Shown here: piece after piece, positions 34,428 to 47,000 of the stretch
Layout of the letters: the number at the start of each line of letters is the position of its first letter
Position numbering within the stretch: the first letter of the stretch is position 1
Origin: Capsicum annuum
Lineage: Eukaryota > Streptophyta > Magnoliopsida > Solanales > Solanaceae
Length of the DNA: 64,000 nt
Assembly: GCF_002878395.1 (NCBI RefSeq)
Contig: NC_061121.1
Location: forward strand, 9,766,830-9,830,829
Direction: 5' to 3'
Position numbers and translations under genes: made by a program
Notes under the pieces: generated by a model
Told to the model about the DNA's origin: nothing
What the model saw: only the letters and a program-made list of their open reading frames with translations
Databases searched by the model: none

Positions 34428-36357
34428 AGATAATCTTGTCAACAGGTCTTTCATAAACTTAGCATATCTGGGCATCTGTTCCAATGCTTCAACTAAGGGC
34501 ACATTCACTGTCAATTGCTTCAACATAGCCATGAATTTGGTAAACTAGCCATCATCTTCTTTCTTATTTAATCGTTGTGGAAATGGGGGTGGCGGCCTTG
34601 GGATTTCAGTTGGAGGGACTTTTACCTCCTTTCTTATGCCTTGCTCCACATCACTAACATGCTTCGGCTTAGTTGGTTGTTCAACTTCCGGACTCTTCTT
34701 TTTTAAACCTCCTAACTCTACAGGAACCACTGGAGATTCATCAACCATCTCCCAATCCATTTCAACCTCATCAGTATAAGAGGAAGCTCCCAAACCTGGA
34801 CTAGATAACATCTTACCGCTCCTAGTAGTAATGGCCATACACGATCCATCAGTCCTCGGATTCTGAACTCTATCACTTTGTGGAGTCCCATTCTGTCTTT
34901 GGTTGAATGCTGCAGATAATTGGCTCATCTACTACTCCAATTATTTAATAGTGACTGAGTGCGAATTTACTAGTTGACTCATGGAAGATATTTCACTCTT
35001 TACAGTAGTCACCGCAGAATTTGTCACCTCAACTCCCTTTAATAGTTTCTCCAACATGTCCTCCATGGACATTTTGCCTGAACTGGTGGCAGCATTATCA
35101 GAGCTTCCAGGAGGTACATACAGTGCACTCCTATCAATTTTACTCTTCCAATCTCCTTGATGGTTCCAACCTTGGTTTCCTTGGCCACCATCTTGGAAAC
35201 CCATCTGATTGTTCAAGTAATTGGCTTCTTCCTCAGGATTGGAGTCAGCCCTCCCCTGTGATGCTACAGCTTTAAACTTCTCTGTCTTTCCTAATAATAG
35301 ATGCTTAGTGAGAAGATCCATTTGCGTCTTCATGTGAGCCATGTCCTGATCACGCTCTTCTTCTATTCGCCTCTGTTCTGTAGTCATGCCAATAGATACA
35401 ATAGATCTTGCTACCTCAGAATCCCTGGTATGCCAAGCTCTATTCTTCTTTGTCATCCGATCAAGCATCTCAGAAGCTTCAGTAAAAGAGAGGTCCATGA
35501 ATGATCCACCCGCAGCATTATCTACCACTGGCTTGGTAATCGAATTCAAGTCCCGATATAATATCTCCAACAAGTGGACATTGGTCATCTGATGATTTGG
35601 GCACCGCATAAGTTTTTTCTTGAACCTCTCCCAAGTCTCATGGAGAGCTTCAGTTGGAAGCTGTCTGAAATTGCTTATCTCATCTCTCAACTGTGCTCTC
35701 TTGGATGGCAGAAAGAATCTTTCTAGGAAAGCATCTTTCAGTTGCCATAGAGTCAGGAGTTAGCCCACTTAACCATAGAGTTGCCTCTCCAAATAGATAC
35801 AATGGAAATACGCGCAGTCGAATTGCATTTTGTCCAACCCCTGGGTTGTCAAACCACATGCATATTAAGACAAAATTAACCAAATGCATATTCGGGTTGT
35901 CGCCTGCAAGTCCACCAAATAACCCTTTGAGTTGCAACAGCTGGATCATAGTGCTTGTAATATTAAACTTGGTTGTGGGTGATAAGGGTGGAGGAATAAT
36001 AGTCCCTGTTGTATCGGCTCCATCCAAGTCATCATTATCATCCTCCATATTAAAATACATAGCTTGGCGTTCAGGTCTTCCTCTGAAAGGACGATTTCTG
36101 TTCACATTTCTGTTCACTGGTACAGCTATATCCTCTGCACGCCTTCGATTAAATAGACCCAACCAATCATCATCTCCCAGGTCCTCTTCGTCAGGATTAG
36201 GTTCCCGGCCTGGGTTATCAGCATTTTGGAGGTTTAATTGAGCATTAGCCAAAGCGGCTAATCTTTCAGCTTCCTATTGGTTAGCCATTCTTTCAATGAG
36301 ATGAGGTTCAGCATTGAAGGGTAATAATGGTTCTCCTGAACTTCTGGTTCGTGGCAT
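34428..36357 (-). pseudogene. gag of the Athila-like element
   Basis: ATG on the minus strand at 36357 (MPRTRSSGEPLLPF). Then comes an acidic linker with DEEDLGDDDWLGLF, the retrotransposon gag domain (GLAGDNPNMHLVNF, LRVFPLYLFGEATLWL, LPTEALHETWERFKKKLMRCP) and a C-terminal Pro-rich part (PRPPPPFPQRLNKKEDD). The final piece, VPLVEALEQMPRYAKFMKDL, is the known junction sequence before protease in this group. Breaks: a stop after MANQ at about 36277, a frame change near 35685, a stop at 34938 and one at 34543. No protease, RT or integrase follows. The open frame on the opposite strand at 35693-36241 is a shadow. Confidence 0.9.
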
Positions 36358-36459
36358 AAACAACAATAAGCCTATAACAAACAAAAACAACAAATAAACG
36401 TAAAATAAGGAAACTTGACTAACAATCAACTTACACATAAACTCAATCGACAACTGTAT

Positions 36460-36477
36460 TCCCCGGCAATGGCGCCA
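36460..36477 (-). promoter_or_regulatory. Primer-binding site (Asp tRNA type)
   Basis: On the minus strand it reads TGGCGCCATTGCCGGGGA, complementary to the 3' end of plant Asp tRNA with one mismatch (family knowledge). It lies five bases inside the 5' LTR. Athila elements use this tRNA. Confidence 0.85.
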
Positions 36478-36482
36478 AAATT

Positions 36483-37773
36483 TGATACACCCAAATTACA
36501 CCTCTCTTACGAGAGAATAAGCGGTTGTTGTCAAATATATAACCCAACTAGGTTGGGGTTGAATCTCATAGAGAATATGGTGATAATTAAGTTGTATGCA
36601 GATTAGTTGACTTTTAATCGTTCGTTTCCGTAAAATAAATAGGGGGATTTGATTCAGTTCACAAATTAATTGTTTCAGTTTAACAAGATGAAATAAGTGT
36701 AGTAGTATACAAATTAAGAGAAAGAGAAAGCTAGGGTTATGTCCACCTTGTAGTTTTCAATACTTTCTAACTCTGGGCTTTACGAATTCATACATGCATC
36801 ATACTTACAGAGAAACGTATTGTATTTAATAACATAATCCTAGTGTTTCTCAACCATCAAGGACTAATTCACTAGTTCTCTCGAATCAAAAGTGTTTACC
36901 AAAAACAATACGAAATCTCCAAGTAGTTAATCCTTCTAAGGCATTAACATATGAAATAGGGGTTGGTAATCCTATTGTCTTGTCACTACTCTCCTTTCCA
37001 AACAACAACCTTTCTTTCGAACAAGTTATGTTTTAAGGCATATCCTCTATGTTTGCAACCACGAGAATTCAAGATAAATGAAGACAGTATGATGTAAACA
37101 AATCAATGCATAATGAATTCAAAACCCAAAGTAATAGATTGTATGCTACAAGGCTTCCATAACCCTAACTAATAAACTTAGCTACTCATGAATAAAATGA
37201 AAATCACAACAAAAATATTCATCATTCCAAAAACTAGAAGACGATCTTGGTGTGCGTATACTGAGAGCAAGAGCAAAAAACATTTTTCTCTCTCTCTCAA
37301 GCTAAGCCGCCCTTCTCTGCTCTCTCCAAAAAAAAATACAGAATAATTGATCCTTTAAAAATTCAGCCATAAGGTTTTTAATAACATCCTTCTCTAATAA
37401 ATTGTTACTGAGTCCTCAACTATTTAAAAATATTGAGTTTGCCCGAGAAAAAGTTCCCATATATCACATTCAGTCCAAAAGCTGCTTTCCTTTTATGTGA
37501 AGTTTCCTCTGCTATCCATAGGTCCCCAAAGTGTCGTGATCTTCCTCTGTAGTACCTCTCTTACTCTCTCTTGTGTCATATGCCATCCACATTCCATAGT
37601 CCCATAATGTCTTCATCTACCTCATTAATACCTGAAATCATGCTAATCACATCGGTTAGCTCAATTACATAGAAGTAGAGTAAAAACATAATAAACTAGG
37701 CACTTTGTTCTCTAAACATAGCTAAAATATGGATAAATTATGGTTCTTAGGCGTATAAATACACCCAAGATCA
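36483..37773 (-). repeat. 5' LTR of the Athila-like element
   Basis: Full-length LTR, 1291 bp, with plus-strand ends TGATACACCC and AAGATCA. It contains CTAGGTTGGGGTTGAATC, a degraded form of the block seen in the other LTR (GGGGTCGAATCCCACAGGG). Followed by the right copy of GTTAG. Confidence 0.9.
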
Positions 37774-37778
37774 GTTAG

Positions 37779-40536
37779 TAAAGATTTGTTGAGTGGAATT
37801 GTGTATGCAACACGTGTATATGAAGTTTGGGATGATATGAAGGAGAGGTTCAACAAGGTGAATTATGTAAGAATGTATCAATTACACAAGGAAATTAATA
37901 CCTTGTCACAAGGTACTGATTCAGTTGCTTCTTATTTTACCAAGCTGAAGAGTCTATGGAATGAGTATGATGCAGTAATCCCTGCTCCCTCATGTGAATG
38001 TCCAAGGTCCAAGAATTATGCAGACCACCTATCTGAGCTAAGGTTAATACAATTTTTGGGAGGTCAAAATGATTCCTATGATCAAGCTAGGAGACAGATT
38101 CTATTGAAATGAGTCATAGCTACTCTAAACCAGGCTTATGCTATGATAGCAGAGAATGAAATTCAAATGCTAGCTTTCTATTCTACTTCAAGTGATAAGT
38201 CTGATCCACTTGCAATGCAGGTCAATAGAAACTCAAAAGTCACTTATAGAAATAAAATAGAGGCAAGAAGTGTGACTATTGTCACTTAAATGGGCACACA
38301 AGAGAGAGCTGTTATAAGCTGATTGGGTATCCTGCTGATTGGAAGTTGTAAAGAAAAACAATTAACAATACTGGAGGTTCAAGAGGTTTCATGTACCAAG
38401 GTTATGGTGGTGGACATGGTAATCAGGAGTATGAGAAGCACAGGAGTCTGAGCAATAGTCATAGAAATCAGCATGTGAGTCAAGTTACTGCTCAATATTC
38501 ATTAATTGGTCTAAAAAAGCGAATCTCTAGTGGTGATGCAGGATATATAGCTTCCACCAGTCATAGAGATCATAAAGAAGTCAATAATATAGTAGCTAAG
38601 GGACAATGTTTCACAGAAGGAGAATATAAATAGATATTGGAGCTTCTGAACAAGGATCATCAAGACATGAATCAAACTAACATATCAGGTATAGCTACAT
38701 GTCTTTCTCATGCTAAGCAATAGAAATGGATAGTAGATTCTGGTGCAACTCATTATATTGCAGTTGATAATGAAGTAGTTCACATAAAAAATAAGACAAC
38801 TCAAATGGGAGTGGATAAAGTGAATCTTCCAAATGGATCAAAGGTGGATATAGCTTATACAGGAGAGGCACTAATTTTCCAAGATGAGTCAGTAAAATAT
38901 GTGTTGTTTGTACCTGATTTCAGACTGAACCTGTTGTCAGTTTCCAAGGTCATTAGACAAATGTAATGTTTTGTGTATTTTTATCCTAACTTCTGTGTAT
39001 TTCAGGATCTCTACAATGGCAGGGTGAAAGGGATTGGTAGAGAAAAAAGAGGTTTATACATCCTTAAAGGTCTCAAAGGTATTCTTGAGAAGAAGATTAA
39101 CAATGAGAGTCCAAACAAGCTAGTAGCAAGTATCACTACACACAGCAACAATGTATGGTACAAAAGGCTTGGACATCCATCTATTTAAGTGTTGAGGTCA
39201 CTAGATCTTTTAACTCATAATAAAGATGTTGAATTGTTGAATAAATGCAATATCTGTCCATTAGCTAAGTAGACCAGGTTATCATTCCCTATTAGTGAGA
39301 CCAAGTCAAATGCTTGTTTTGATTTGTGCACATGGATTTGTGGGGACCTTATAAAACCTCAACTTTTGATAAGAAGTTCTATTTCTTGACTGTTGTGGAA
39401 GATTATAGTAGGTATACTTAGATTCATTTACTACAACTTAAATTAGAAACTATTGTGGCTCTGAAAAGTTTTATGGTAATGGTTAAGACTCAGTTCGGAA
39501 CTGGTATTAAAGTCATCAGAACTGACAATGGTACTGAGTTCTTCAATACTTAGTGTAATGATTTTTTTTCCAGTCTCTAGGAATAATACATCAAAGCAGC
39601 TGTCCTTATACACCACAACAGAATAGTGTGGTGGAAAGGAATCATAGACAAATCCTAAACATAGCTAGAGCTATCAAATTTCAGTCACACATGCCTATCA
39701 AGTACTGGGGCTTGGCTGTTAAGAAAGTTGTCTACCTAATGAACAGATTACCATTATTTTCTATTGATGGTAAAAGTCCAAATGAGGTACTGTTCTCTAA
39801 AGCACCCTCCTTAGAACATGTAAAGGTAATAGGATATTTGTGCTATGCTACAACATTGCCTAGAGGTGACAAGTTTACTGAAAGAGCACAACTAGTTACA
39901 TTGATGGGTTATTCTACTACTCATAAGGGGTACTTATTATTGAACTTATTATCAGATAAATCATTTTTTAGTAGAGAAGTCACATTCCAAGAAGATATCT
40001 TTCCATTTGTTAAAAAAGGAAGTCAACAAATACACATGGAGCCATTATCACCATGTAGAGAGATCAGTGATGATCAAAGCTCAGTCAGTTCATCTGATCG
40101 TGGTGGTGATCACATCTTGAATGAAGAAGTATTAGATCATGATGCACCCACAACTGGTCCATCAGTAGACATGTCAGATGACACACAACTGGATTTGGTT
40201 CATTCACATACAGACAATGCAGATTCTGAAACACATCTACCTAGAAGAACACCTAGAGTGTCTAAGGAGCCTATTTGGATGAAAAATTATGCAGTTCTAG
40301 GTAAGAGAAAAGGAACCAGATATCCTATAGCCAATTATCTATCATATAAGAATACTACTCAAAATTATCAATGCTATGTGAACAGTTTTTCAAACTTATA
40401 GAGCCTCAGTTCTTTAGTCCGGCTGCAAAAGATGAAAGATGGGTCCAAGCTATGAAGTAGGAAATCCAGGCACTTAAAGATAAAAACACTTGGGAAATAG
40501 TTGACTTACCTCCTGGAAAGCATACTATTGGCTCAA
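37779..40536 (+). pseudogene. gag-pol of copia element 2, main part
   Basis: It resumes gag after the Athila insertion: VYEVWDDMKERFNKVN, then QFLGGQNDSYDQARRQILL (to 38112, stop). The zinc knuckle CDYCHLNGHTRESC (about 38275) is intact. Protease starts at WIVDSGATHYI (about 38731), pre-integrase NNVWYKRLGHPSI ends at 39188, the integrase core follows with RTDNGTEFFNT (about 39515) and YTPQQNSVVERNH (39611), and the C-terminal domain runs to 40401. The reverse transcriptase begins (WVQAMK, KDKNTWEIVDLPPGKHTIGS) and is cut off at about 40536, so RT and RNase H are missing. At least six stops or frameshifts occur. The family resembles elements 4 and 5. Confidence 0.92.
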
Positions 40537-40607
40537 TGTAATAGTAACTGACTACTATTAACTAACTAATGGATAACTAACTGACTGAAATAACTTTCAA
40601 TAGTTCT
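40537..40607 (-). repeat. Inverted fragment of the copia LTR
   Basis: The reverse complement of about 70 bases is nearly the same as 32893-32963 (TATTGAAAGTTA...CAGTTATTGTTACATTGAG). It joins the broken RT sequence through the shared word GGCTCAATG, which suggests a template-switch or repair junction. Confidence 0.8.
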
Positions 40608-40830
40608 TCTCAAACACACTCATTCCTATGATCAACTTGCTTATACATTTACCAGTCGTTACCAGAACCAGCCTTTGCAAGGTGTCATTCCAAGTTAGGC
40701 GTTGTTGCACCACACCTGGAAGGGTGTATTAAGAATAATTATTTTATCTTATCATTATTAGGATTAGTTAATATTATAGCTACTGCTTTTTAGTATCTGT
40801 AGAAGACTCCTACATTCTTATTAAAAACAA
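40608..40830 (+). pseudogene. End of another copia RNase H plus start of its LTR
   Basis: Plus-strand frames read DQLAYTFTS and, after a shift, SLPEPAFARCHSKLGVVAPHLEG, the typical C-terminus of copia RNase H. CTGGAAGGG then acts as a purine tract directly before TGTATTAAGAATAATT (about 40727), a plausible LTR start, which is lost after about 100 bases in the LINE remnant. Confidence 0.65.
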
Positions 40831-41850
40831 ATCTTCCACCAATGATTAGCAGCTTACCATGCCATCCAGTAATTCTTTTGATAATTTTAGCAACCATTAA
40901 AGGTAATTTGTTGTTTGCAACCTGTAGTCACTTTGAACCTCAAAATTTGATTTGTAGCTTGCAACCTGTAGTCACTTTGAACCTCAAAATTTGATTTGTA
41001 GTGGCTATGTTACTGACCAGAAAGCAACTTTTACCAATGCTAATCAGCTGGCCGGAACATCTTTGGTATGCTTTACGTAGTTGATCAATAATAGCTTCTG
41101 GAGATTTTTTGTTGGCAGAAGAGAAACGAGCATCACATCATCTGCATAAGCAACATGAGTGATGTAAGGACCCTGTAATGGTTTTGATGGAAATCAAATC
41201 CACCGACTGAAGACACAAGCAATCAAATCCATACCTGCCGAAGGGCATAATGCATCGAGACATAACCAAGAACTAACCAAGGCTGCAAATAGTACTATTG
41301 ATATCCAAAACTTGAGCAACTCAGAGAATTACAACCTTAGCCTGAGTCCAGTCAATCCAATACTCAATCTACAGCAAAGAATGCCCATAAGCACATATCA
41401 CCAAGCAAAAGCACTACACGAAGTCATATTATGCCGAACAAATGCCGAAATGAGAATTTTCTGATTTCACCTATTTTCACCAACTCTAACTCAACTGAAT
41501 CATGGATCACTTCGTAGCAAGAATGGATTACCCAACTCAACACCATTACCAATATCAAGACCATGACTGGGAGATGGACACTTTATATTGATTAATAAAT
41601 GATAGCTGGTTGCACAGTCTTGATAATAGTACCACAGCCCCTTGTTTAACTCCTCTAGTAGAAAATGAAAAAAAAATCTCCGGACACCATTTATCGACAC
41701 TGAGTACCAAATTTTGAGATAGATCTCCTAATAAGAATTCTATCCATTTTTCTACAAACCCAAACCTTCTCATAACAGCAATTAAGAAATTCCAGTTGCA
41801 TCTCGTAAGCTTTTGCCATGTCAAGTTTAATGTCCACTTCACCCTACCGT
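40831..41850 (-). pseudogene. LINE (non-LTR retrotransposon) reverse transcriptase remnant
   Basis: Minus strand, 5' to 3': VDIKLDMAKAYE (about 41845-41808) and, in another frame, CNWNFLIAVMRRFGFVEKWI and FSTRGVKQG (to about 41640), then a stretch with frame changes, then HVAYADDVMLV (about 41160-41130), the YADD catalytic motif, and GWHGKLLIIGGR (about 40865-40830), a conserved later block. Several frameshifts and stops. This block order is that of plant L1-type LINEs. A 44-bp tandem duplication (units at 40915 and 40959) lies within it. No endonuclease domain or poly(A) tail seen. Confidence 0.85.
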
Positions 41851-42742
41851 AAAATAATGTTTTTGATGTTGAAGTGAATAGAAATATGATTATTGATGCA
41901 GTAGGTATAACATGGTATTTTTCCTAATGTTGTGGGTAGCTGTATGCTAATTTTCTCCTTGGTCATATCCATATCTCAAGCTTCAAGACCAGGGGTGAAG
42001 TTACAATATTTAAAGTTACGGGTTCAATAAAATTCAATAGATTCCGCTTAAAGCTTGTTATATTAAAGAATTTAGTTAACATGCATAAATAATGTATCTA
42101 GAATCCACTAAGCAAATGAGGCTTGTCATTTAGTATTCATAAACTTAAAATCCTATCTTTTTATACTCGTCCAAGTCTACAGACTAGATAGGTCTTCGTT
42201 AATATTCCTGAGGTGGAAGATTACCATGATAACCTTAAAGTTCAAGAATTTATCAATGTCACATTTAGTTACATTAGAAAAGTTAAACATAGCAAATTCT
42301 ACAAGCTCAAAACCTGTGATACAACTTATCAAGATTTTGCTAGCCAAATATCCCGTACTAATGAGAAGACTAATCAATCCCTCGAGATTGCATAAAGAAT
42401 CTACAACAATCAAAATACTGGTGGAGCGAACTCATTTTCAGCATGCATCACCTAAAGCTGAAGTTGTCTATAAACTTGGATAAGCATTCGTCTGTTTGCT
42501 CCTCAATCGTAGCTCTTCAATCAAACTGTGAATTTTGGGTAATACTTTACCAAAAAATGATGTCTTTGATGTTGAACCAAATAGACAGAACCGTTGTTGA
42601 TGCAGTAGTACACCACTGTGATTTGTCTTATTTCTGTAAGATTGAGTGAAGTCTAAACATCTATTTGGAGAATGCAAGTGAATATAGATGGTTTCTTGAA
42701 TTTTATCGTAACATACGAGTTGAACAAGAAAGGTAATTTACT
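41851..42742. other. Unassigned, partly repeated sequence
   Basis: 41850-41905 and 42547-42612 are diverged copies of one another (shared ATGATGTCTTTGATGTTGAA and TGATGCAGTAG words), so part of the LINE neighbourhood is duplicated. 42000-42160 looks like a dispersed repeat (TTACGGGTTCAATAAAATT). No gene identified. Confidence 0.45.
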
Positions 42743-42761
42743 TGTTGGAAAAGAAATATTC
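42743..42761 (-). repeat. First 19 bases of the 3' LTR of copia element 4
   Basis: TGTTGGAAAAGAAATATTC. It continues at 48776 after the insertion of copia element 3. The far end of the LTR (CCTATTGGAACA at 49105) gives the matching inverted terminus. Confidence 0.7.
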
Positions 42762-43535
42762 TGTTGGTGAAATTACAATCAACTTACAACTAAAAATTAC
42801 AAGTGAAGAAAATAAAAAGCTTATCTTCTTCTTCTTCGGCTGAGGCGCGGATATCTCGCTCTCTTTAAGGAGATTCAAGTCCACTGCAGCAAATGTTTCA
42901 CGGCAGCTGTAATCTTCTTGACTTGTCCCCTCCAAGATACAACAACCTTCTCACAACAACTCTGGACAAGAGTTGAGTTCAGAGCTCCACAAAAAAGAAC
43001 ACCTCCCTTCAACTAATGAACTCTCTTTTTTACTATCTTTTGTAAACTCTATATTATCTTGTGTATATATATACCAAAACCATGTAAGACCACCTCTATT
43101 TATAGGTTTGAAATCTACCATGCAATGAATAAGAAGAATAATGGGAAGATTAATAGAATAGAGGTTACAATGGTTCAAGAGTTACAAGAATTACAACCCA
43201 GAAAGTGAGGGATAATGGTGGAATAAAGAATGGAAGTTACATGAATCTCAAAACAAATGGTGGCTAAATGCAACCATAACCAAGAGTTAAAAAGATAAGG
43301 TAGCATGCAAACGTCCTTTGCCATTATTCAAATAGAGTTAAAGGCATATAATGCGATCAGTTTTAAGAGAATTAAAAGGCACGTTTTTGCAATGAAGAAA
43401 AATGAATTGAGTGCCTAAAAAGTAACTTAAACCATTTAAGTGCTTAATGTTACTAAATGACATGTAACAAAAGGGATGAATGTTTTTGACGTCCAAAAGC
43501 CATGCATAATAATATTAAAATGCCAAACAACGTCA
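42762..43535 (-). repeat. 3' LTR of copia element 3
   Basis: Plus-strand ends TGTTGGTGAAATTAC and CAAACAACGTCA; 774 bp. Close partner of 48029-48770. Confidence 0.88.
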
Positions 43536-44085
43536 ATCGTCCACTCATTTTAATATTAATAAGAGAGTCCACTAGTTAAAGGAAGACTACCATGCATAAT
43601 GAAGGTGTGCTCTGCATTGAACCTCCACTTAGTAAAACAGTAATTTTTTACTCCAGAGTCGTAGTGGTCTCAGACTTGCACTATGACTACTTAAGAAAAA
43701 CAAAAAATTACTTACACATAATAGTCAAGGTGTTGACATGACCTTTATAACTAGCACATTACGGTCTTGTGCTATCCCAGTTTTAATGAGTGTCTTCTAA
43801 GAATGAGCTTAATTTTCATAGGAAGCGGCCTACCTCCACACTCATATAGGTGAAATCCGTCTAGACTGCTCCTGTAATTTAACACCCCACTCATATGAGC
43901 TACAAATTTTCATTAAGAGTTTATTTTAAACTCAACCTCACAATCATTACAGGAAATGCACTCACGCCATAGGGAGGGATAAGAAGGTAGTGCATTTTTC
44001 ACAACAAGTCATCATGTGATTTCTTTTTCCAATTCAACAGGTTATAGAATCTCTAGTCCCCAGGTTGGGTTTCCTCACATATGAC

Positions 44086-47000
44086 TCAATATTCAATAGG
44101 CTTCAATCCCATCACCCTCGATGTGATCCAGACCTTTTCTCTAGCTAAGGCCTTAGTCAACGGATCTGCAAGATTATCATAAGATTTGACATGATCAATA
44201 TTAATGGTACCATTTGTCAAATATGATCTCACATTATTGTGTTTTCTCCGCATATGTCTAGTTTTACTGCTGTAATAACGGTTTTGAACTCTACCAATTG
44301 CAGCGGTGCTATCACAATGAATTAAAATAGGAGGAATTGGTTTTTCAAAATAAGGTATTTGAAATAACAAATCTCTCAACCAATTCATTTCCTCACTAGC
44401 TGAAGGTAAAGCAATTAGTTCGGATTCCATGGTAGAGTTAGCAATAATTATTTGTTTTTCAAACTTCCAACAAATAGAACCACCACTTAAAGTAAAAACA
44501 TATCAATAGTGGATAAGGAATCACCTAATAAAGTGTTCCAATCTGCATCACAAAAGCCTTCAAGTACAGCAGGATATTTTTTATTGAACAAACCACAGTT
44601 TTTCGTTCCAATTAAGTATTTCATTACTCTCATTATAGCATGCCAATGTTCATTACCTGGCTTGCTAGTAAACCTGCTAAGTACTCTTACTGCATATGCA
44701 ATATCAGGCCTAGTGCAATCAGTCACATCTTAAACTTTCAATTATACTAGCAAATTCCTTTTGATTTATAGCATCAATTTCACTTTCAACAGGAAACAAG
44801 TGAATACTAGAATAAAATAGAGTTACAACATTATTGCAATCAAGAAAATTATATTTTTTCAATATTTTCTCAACATAATGTGACTGGTCAAGAAAACTTT
44901 CATCACATGTTCTTGTAATTTTATTCCTTGAATATAATTTGCATCACCAAGATCTTTCAAATCAAAATGGCTTCTAAGAATATTTTTAGTTTCATCAATA
45001 ACATTCATGTTAGAGCCAAAGATCAATGAATCATCAACATATAGGTAAATAATAACATGTAAATTATGCCAAGACTTATGATACATGCACTTATCACACT
45101 CATTTGTTTTAAACTCATTATCAATCATGCAAGAATCAAACTTTTCATGTCATTGCTTTGGTTCCTGTTTTAAGCCATATAGGGATTTATTAAGTTTACA
45201 CACTTTGCTTTCTTGGCCAGCTTCAACAAAATACTCGGGTTGTTCCATGTAAATCTCCTCATTTAGGTTTCCATTAAAAAAACAGTTTTTACATCCATTT
45301 GATAAATTTGTAGATCAAAAATTGTTGCAATAGCAACTAAAAGTCTAATGGATGTAATTCTAGTTACCGGTGAAAAAGTATCAAAAAATTCTAGGCCTTC
45401 TAGTTGTTTAAAACCTTTAGCCACTAGCCTAGCTTTGTATTATCAATAGATCCATCCATTTTTAATCTTTTACGTAAGACCCATTTACATCTAATTGTTT
45501 TACAATCCGGTGGTAAATCAACTAGCTTCCAAGTTTTATTAGAAATTAGTGATTTCATTTCATCATTTACAGCCTCTTTCCATAAAATAGCATCATGTGA
45601 AGATAAAGCTTCTTATAAAGTGATAGGGTCATCTCCAATGTTAAAAACATAATAATCAGGACCAAAATCTTTTCTTACTCTAGCTCGTTTACTTCTTCTT
45701 AACTCAAAATCATCATTTTCTTTATTTTTGTAAGTAGAAGTAGAAGAACTAGGTAGTGACAAAATATTTTCTTTAGTCCTTAGCCCCCACTATTTTTAGA
45801 ATCAAAAGGAATTTTATTTTTATGAAAAGTAGCATCACCTAATTCTATTATCAGACTATCTTCAAGATTAAAAAATCTATAGTCCGTACTATTCGAAATA
45901 TAACCAAGAAAAGCGCAAGTAGTAACTTTTTTACCCAACTTAGAGATTTTAGGATCAGTTAACCTTACATAGGCTAAGCAACCCCAAACTCTTAGATATC
46001 CCAAATTTGGCTTATGACCTTTCCACAACTCAAAAGGTGTTAGTTTGGTCTTTTTATGAGGCACATGATTCAGTACATATCAAGCAGTCAAAAAAGTTTC
46101 ACCACAAAACTTAAAGGTGCACAAGACTCAATTAACATGGTATTAGTCAACTCAACCAAAGTTCTATTCTTCCTTTCCGCTACATCATTAGATGCAGGAG
46201 AATAAGGAGGAGTAGTTTCATGAATTCTACCCAATGATCTAACAAAATAATTGAACTCATATGACTCATATTCACGGCCTCTATCACTTCTTATTATTTT
46301 TGTTTTTCTATTAAACTGATTTTCAACTTCATGGAGAAAAGTTTTAAAATTCACAAATGCATCACTTTTATTTTTCATTAAGTAAACATATGTAAACTTA
46401 GAAAAATCATCAATGAAAGTGATAAAATATCTATTTTCTCCACGAGCTAAAATTCCACCAAGTTAAAAAATATCACTATGAACTAATTTTAACAATTCAG
46501 TTTTTCTTTCAACATGAAAATGAGGCGTTTTTGTGATTTTGGCGTTACTACAAGCTTCACATTTTTTAAAGTTCTTTTTGATCACTGAAATTAATCCTAA
46601 ACTACTCATGATTCCCACATAGCGATCATATATGACACAAACGAGCATGCCAAAAATTAGTAGAAGAAAGCATATAAACAGAAGTAGATGTTTTATTCAT
46701 TTCAACATTTAACTTGAACATACCATCATATGCATACCCCTTTCCCACAAAAACATTATTCTTTATAATTACATATTGATCAGATTTAATAATCTATTTG
46801 AAGCCTGCTTTATTAAGAAGAAAATGAGACATCAAATTTTTTCTCATGAAAGGTGTGTAAAGTACATCTTTTAATATTAATACCCTTATAGAAGTGAAAC
46901 TTAACTCGACATCTCCCATTTCAAGTACTTGAGCAGCATGTGAATCTCCAAGCATGATGGTTTTGGGGCTCCTCAAAATTTGTATATTTTTTTAAACCAG

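Larger units (their letters stand above)
33583..37773 (-). mobile_element. Athila-like Ty3/gypsy element, pol deleted
   Basis: A 4191-bp element on the minus strand with TGATACGCCC at one plus-strand end and AAGATCA at the other. It is flanked by the 5-bp duplication GTTAG (33578-33582 and 37774-37778), and removing it restores the copia gag frame. The primer site (36460-36477) fits Asp tRNA, and the gag type fits Athila-type elements. Gag stops abruptly at about 34427 and the sequence jumps straight into the middle of the left LTR: pol and the first 450 bases of the 3' LTR are missing together. The remaining LTR parts are nearly identical, so the insertion is young compared with its host. 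Confidence 0.9.

Noticed and set aside
35693..36241. 182-residue frame on the plus strand
   Set aside because: Antisense shadow of the Athila-type gag, which has recognisable domains on the minus strand.
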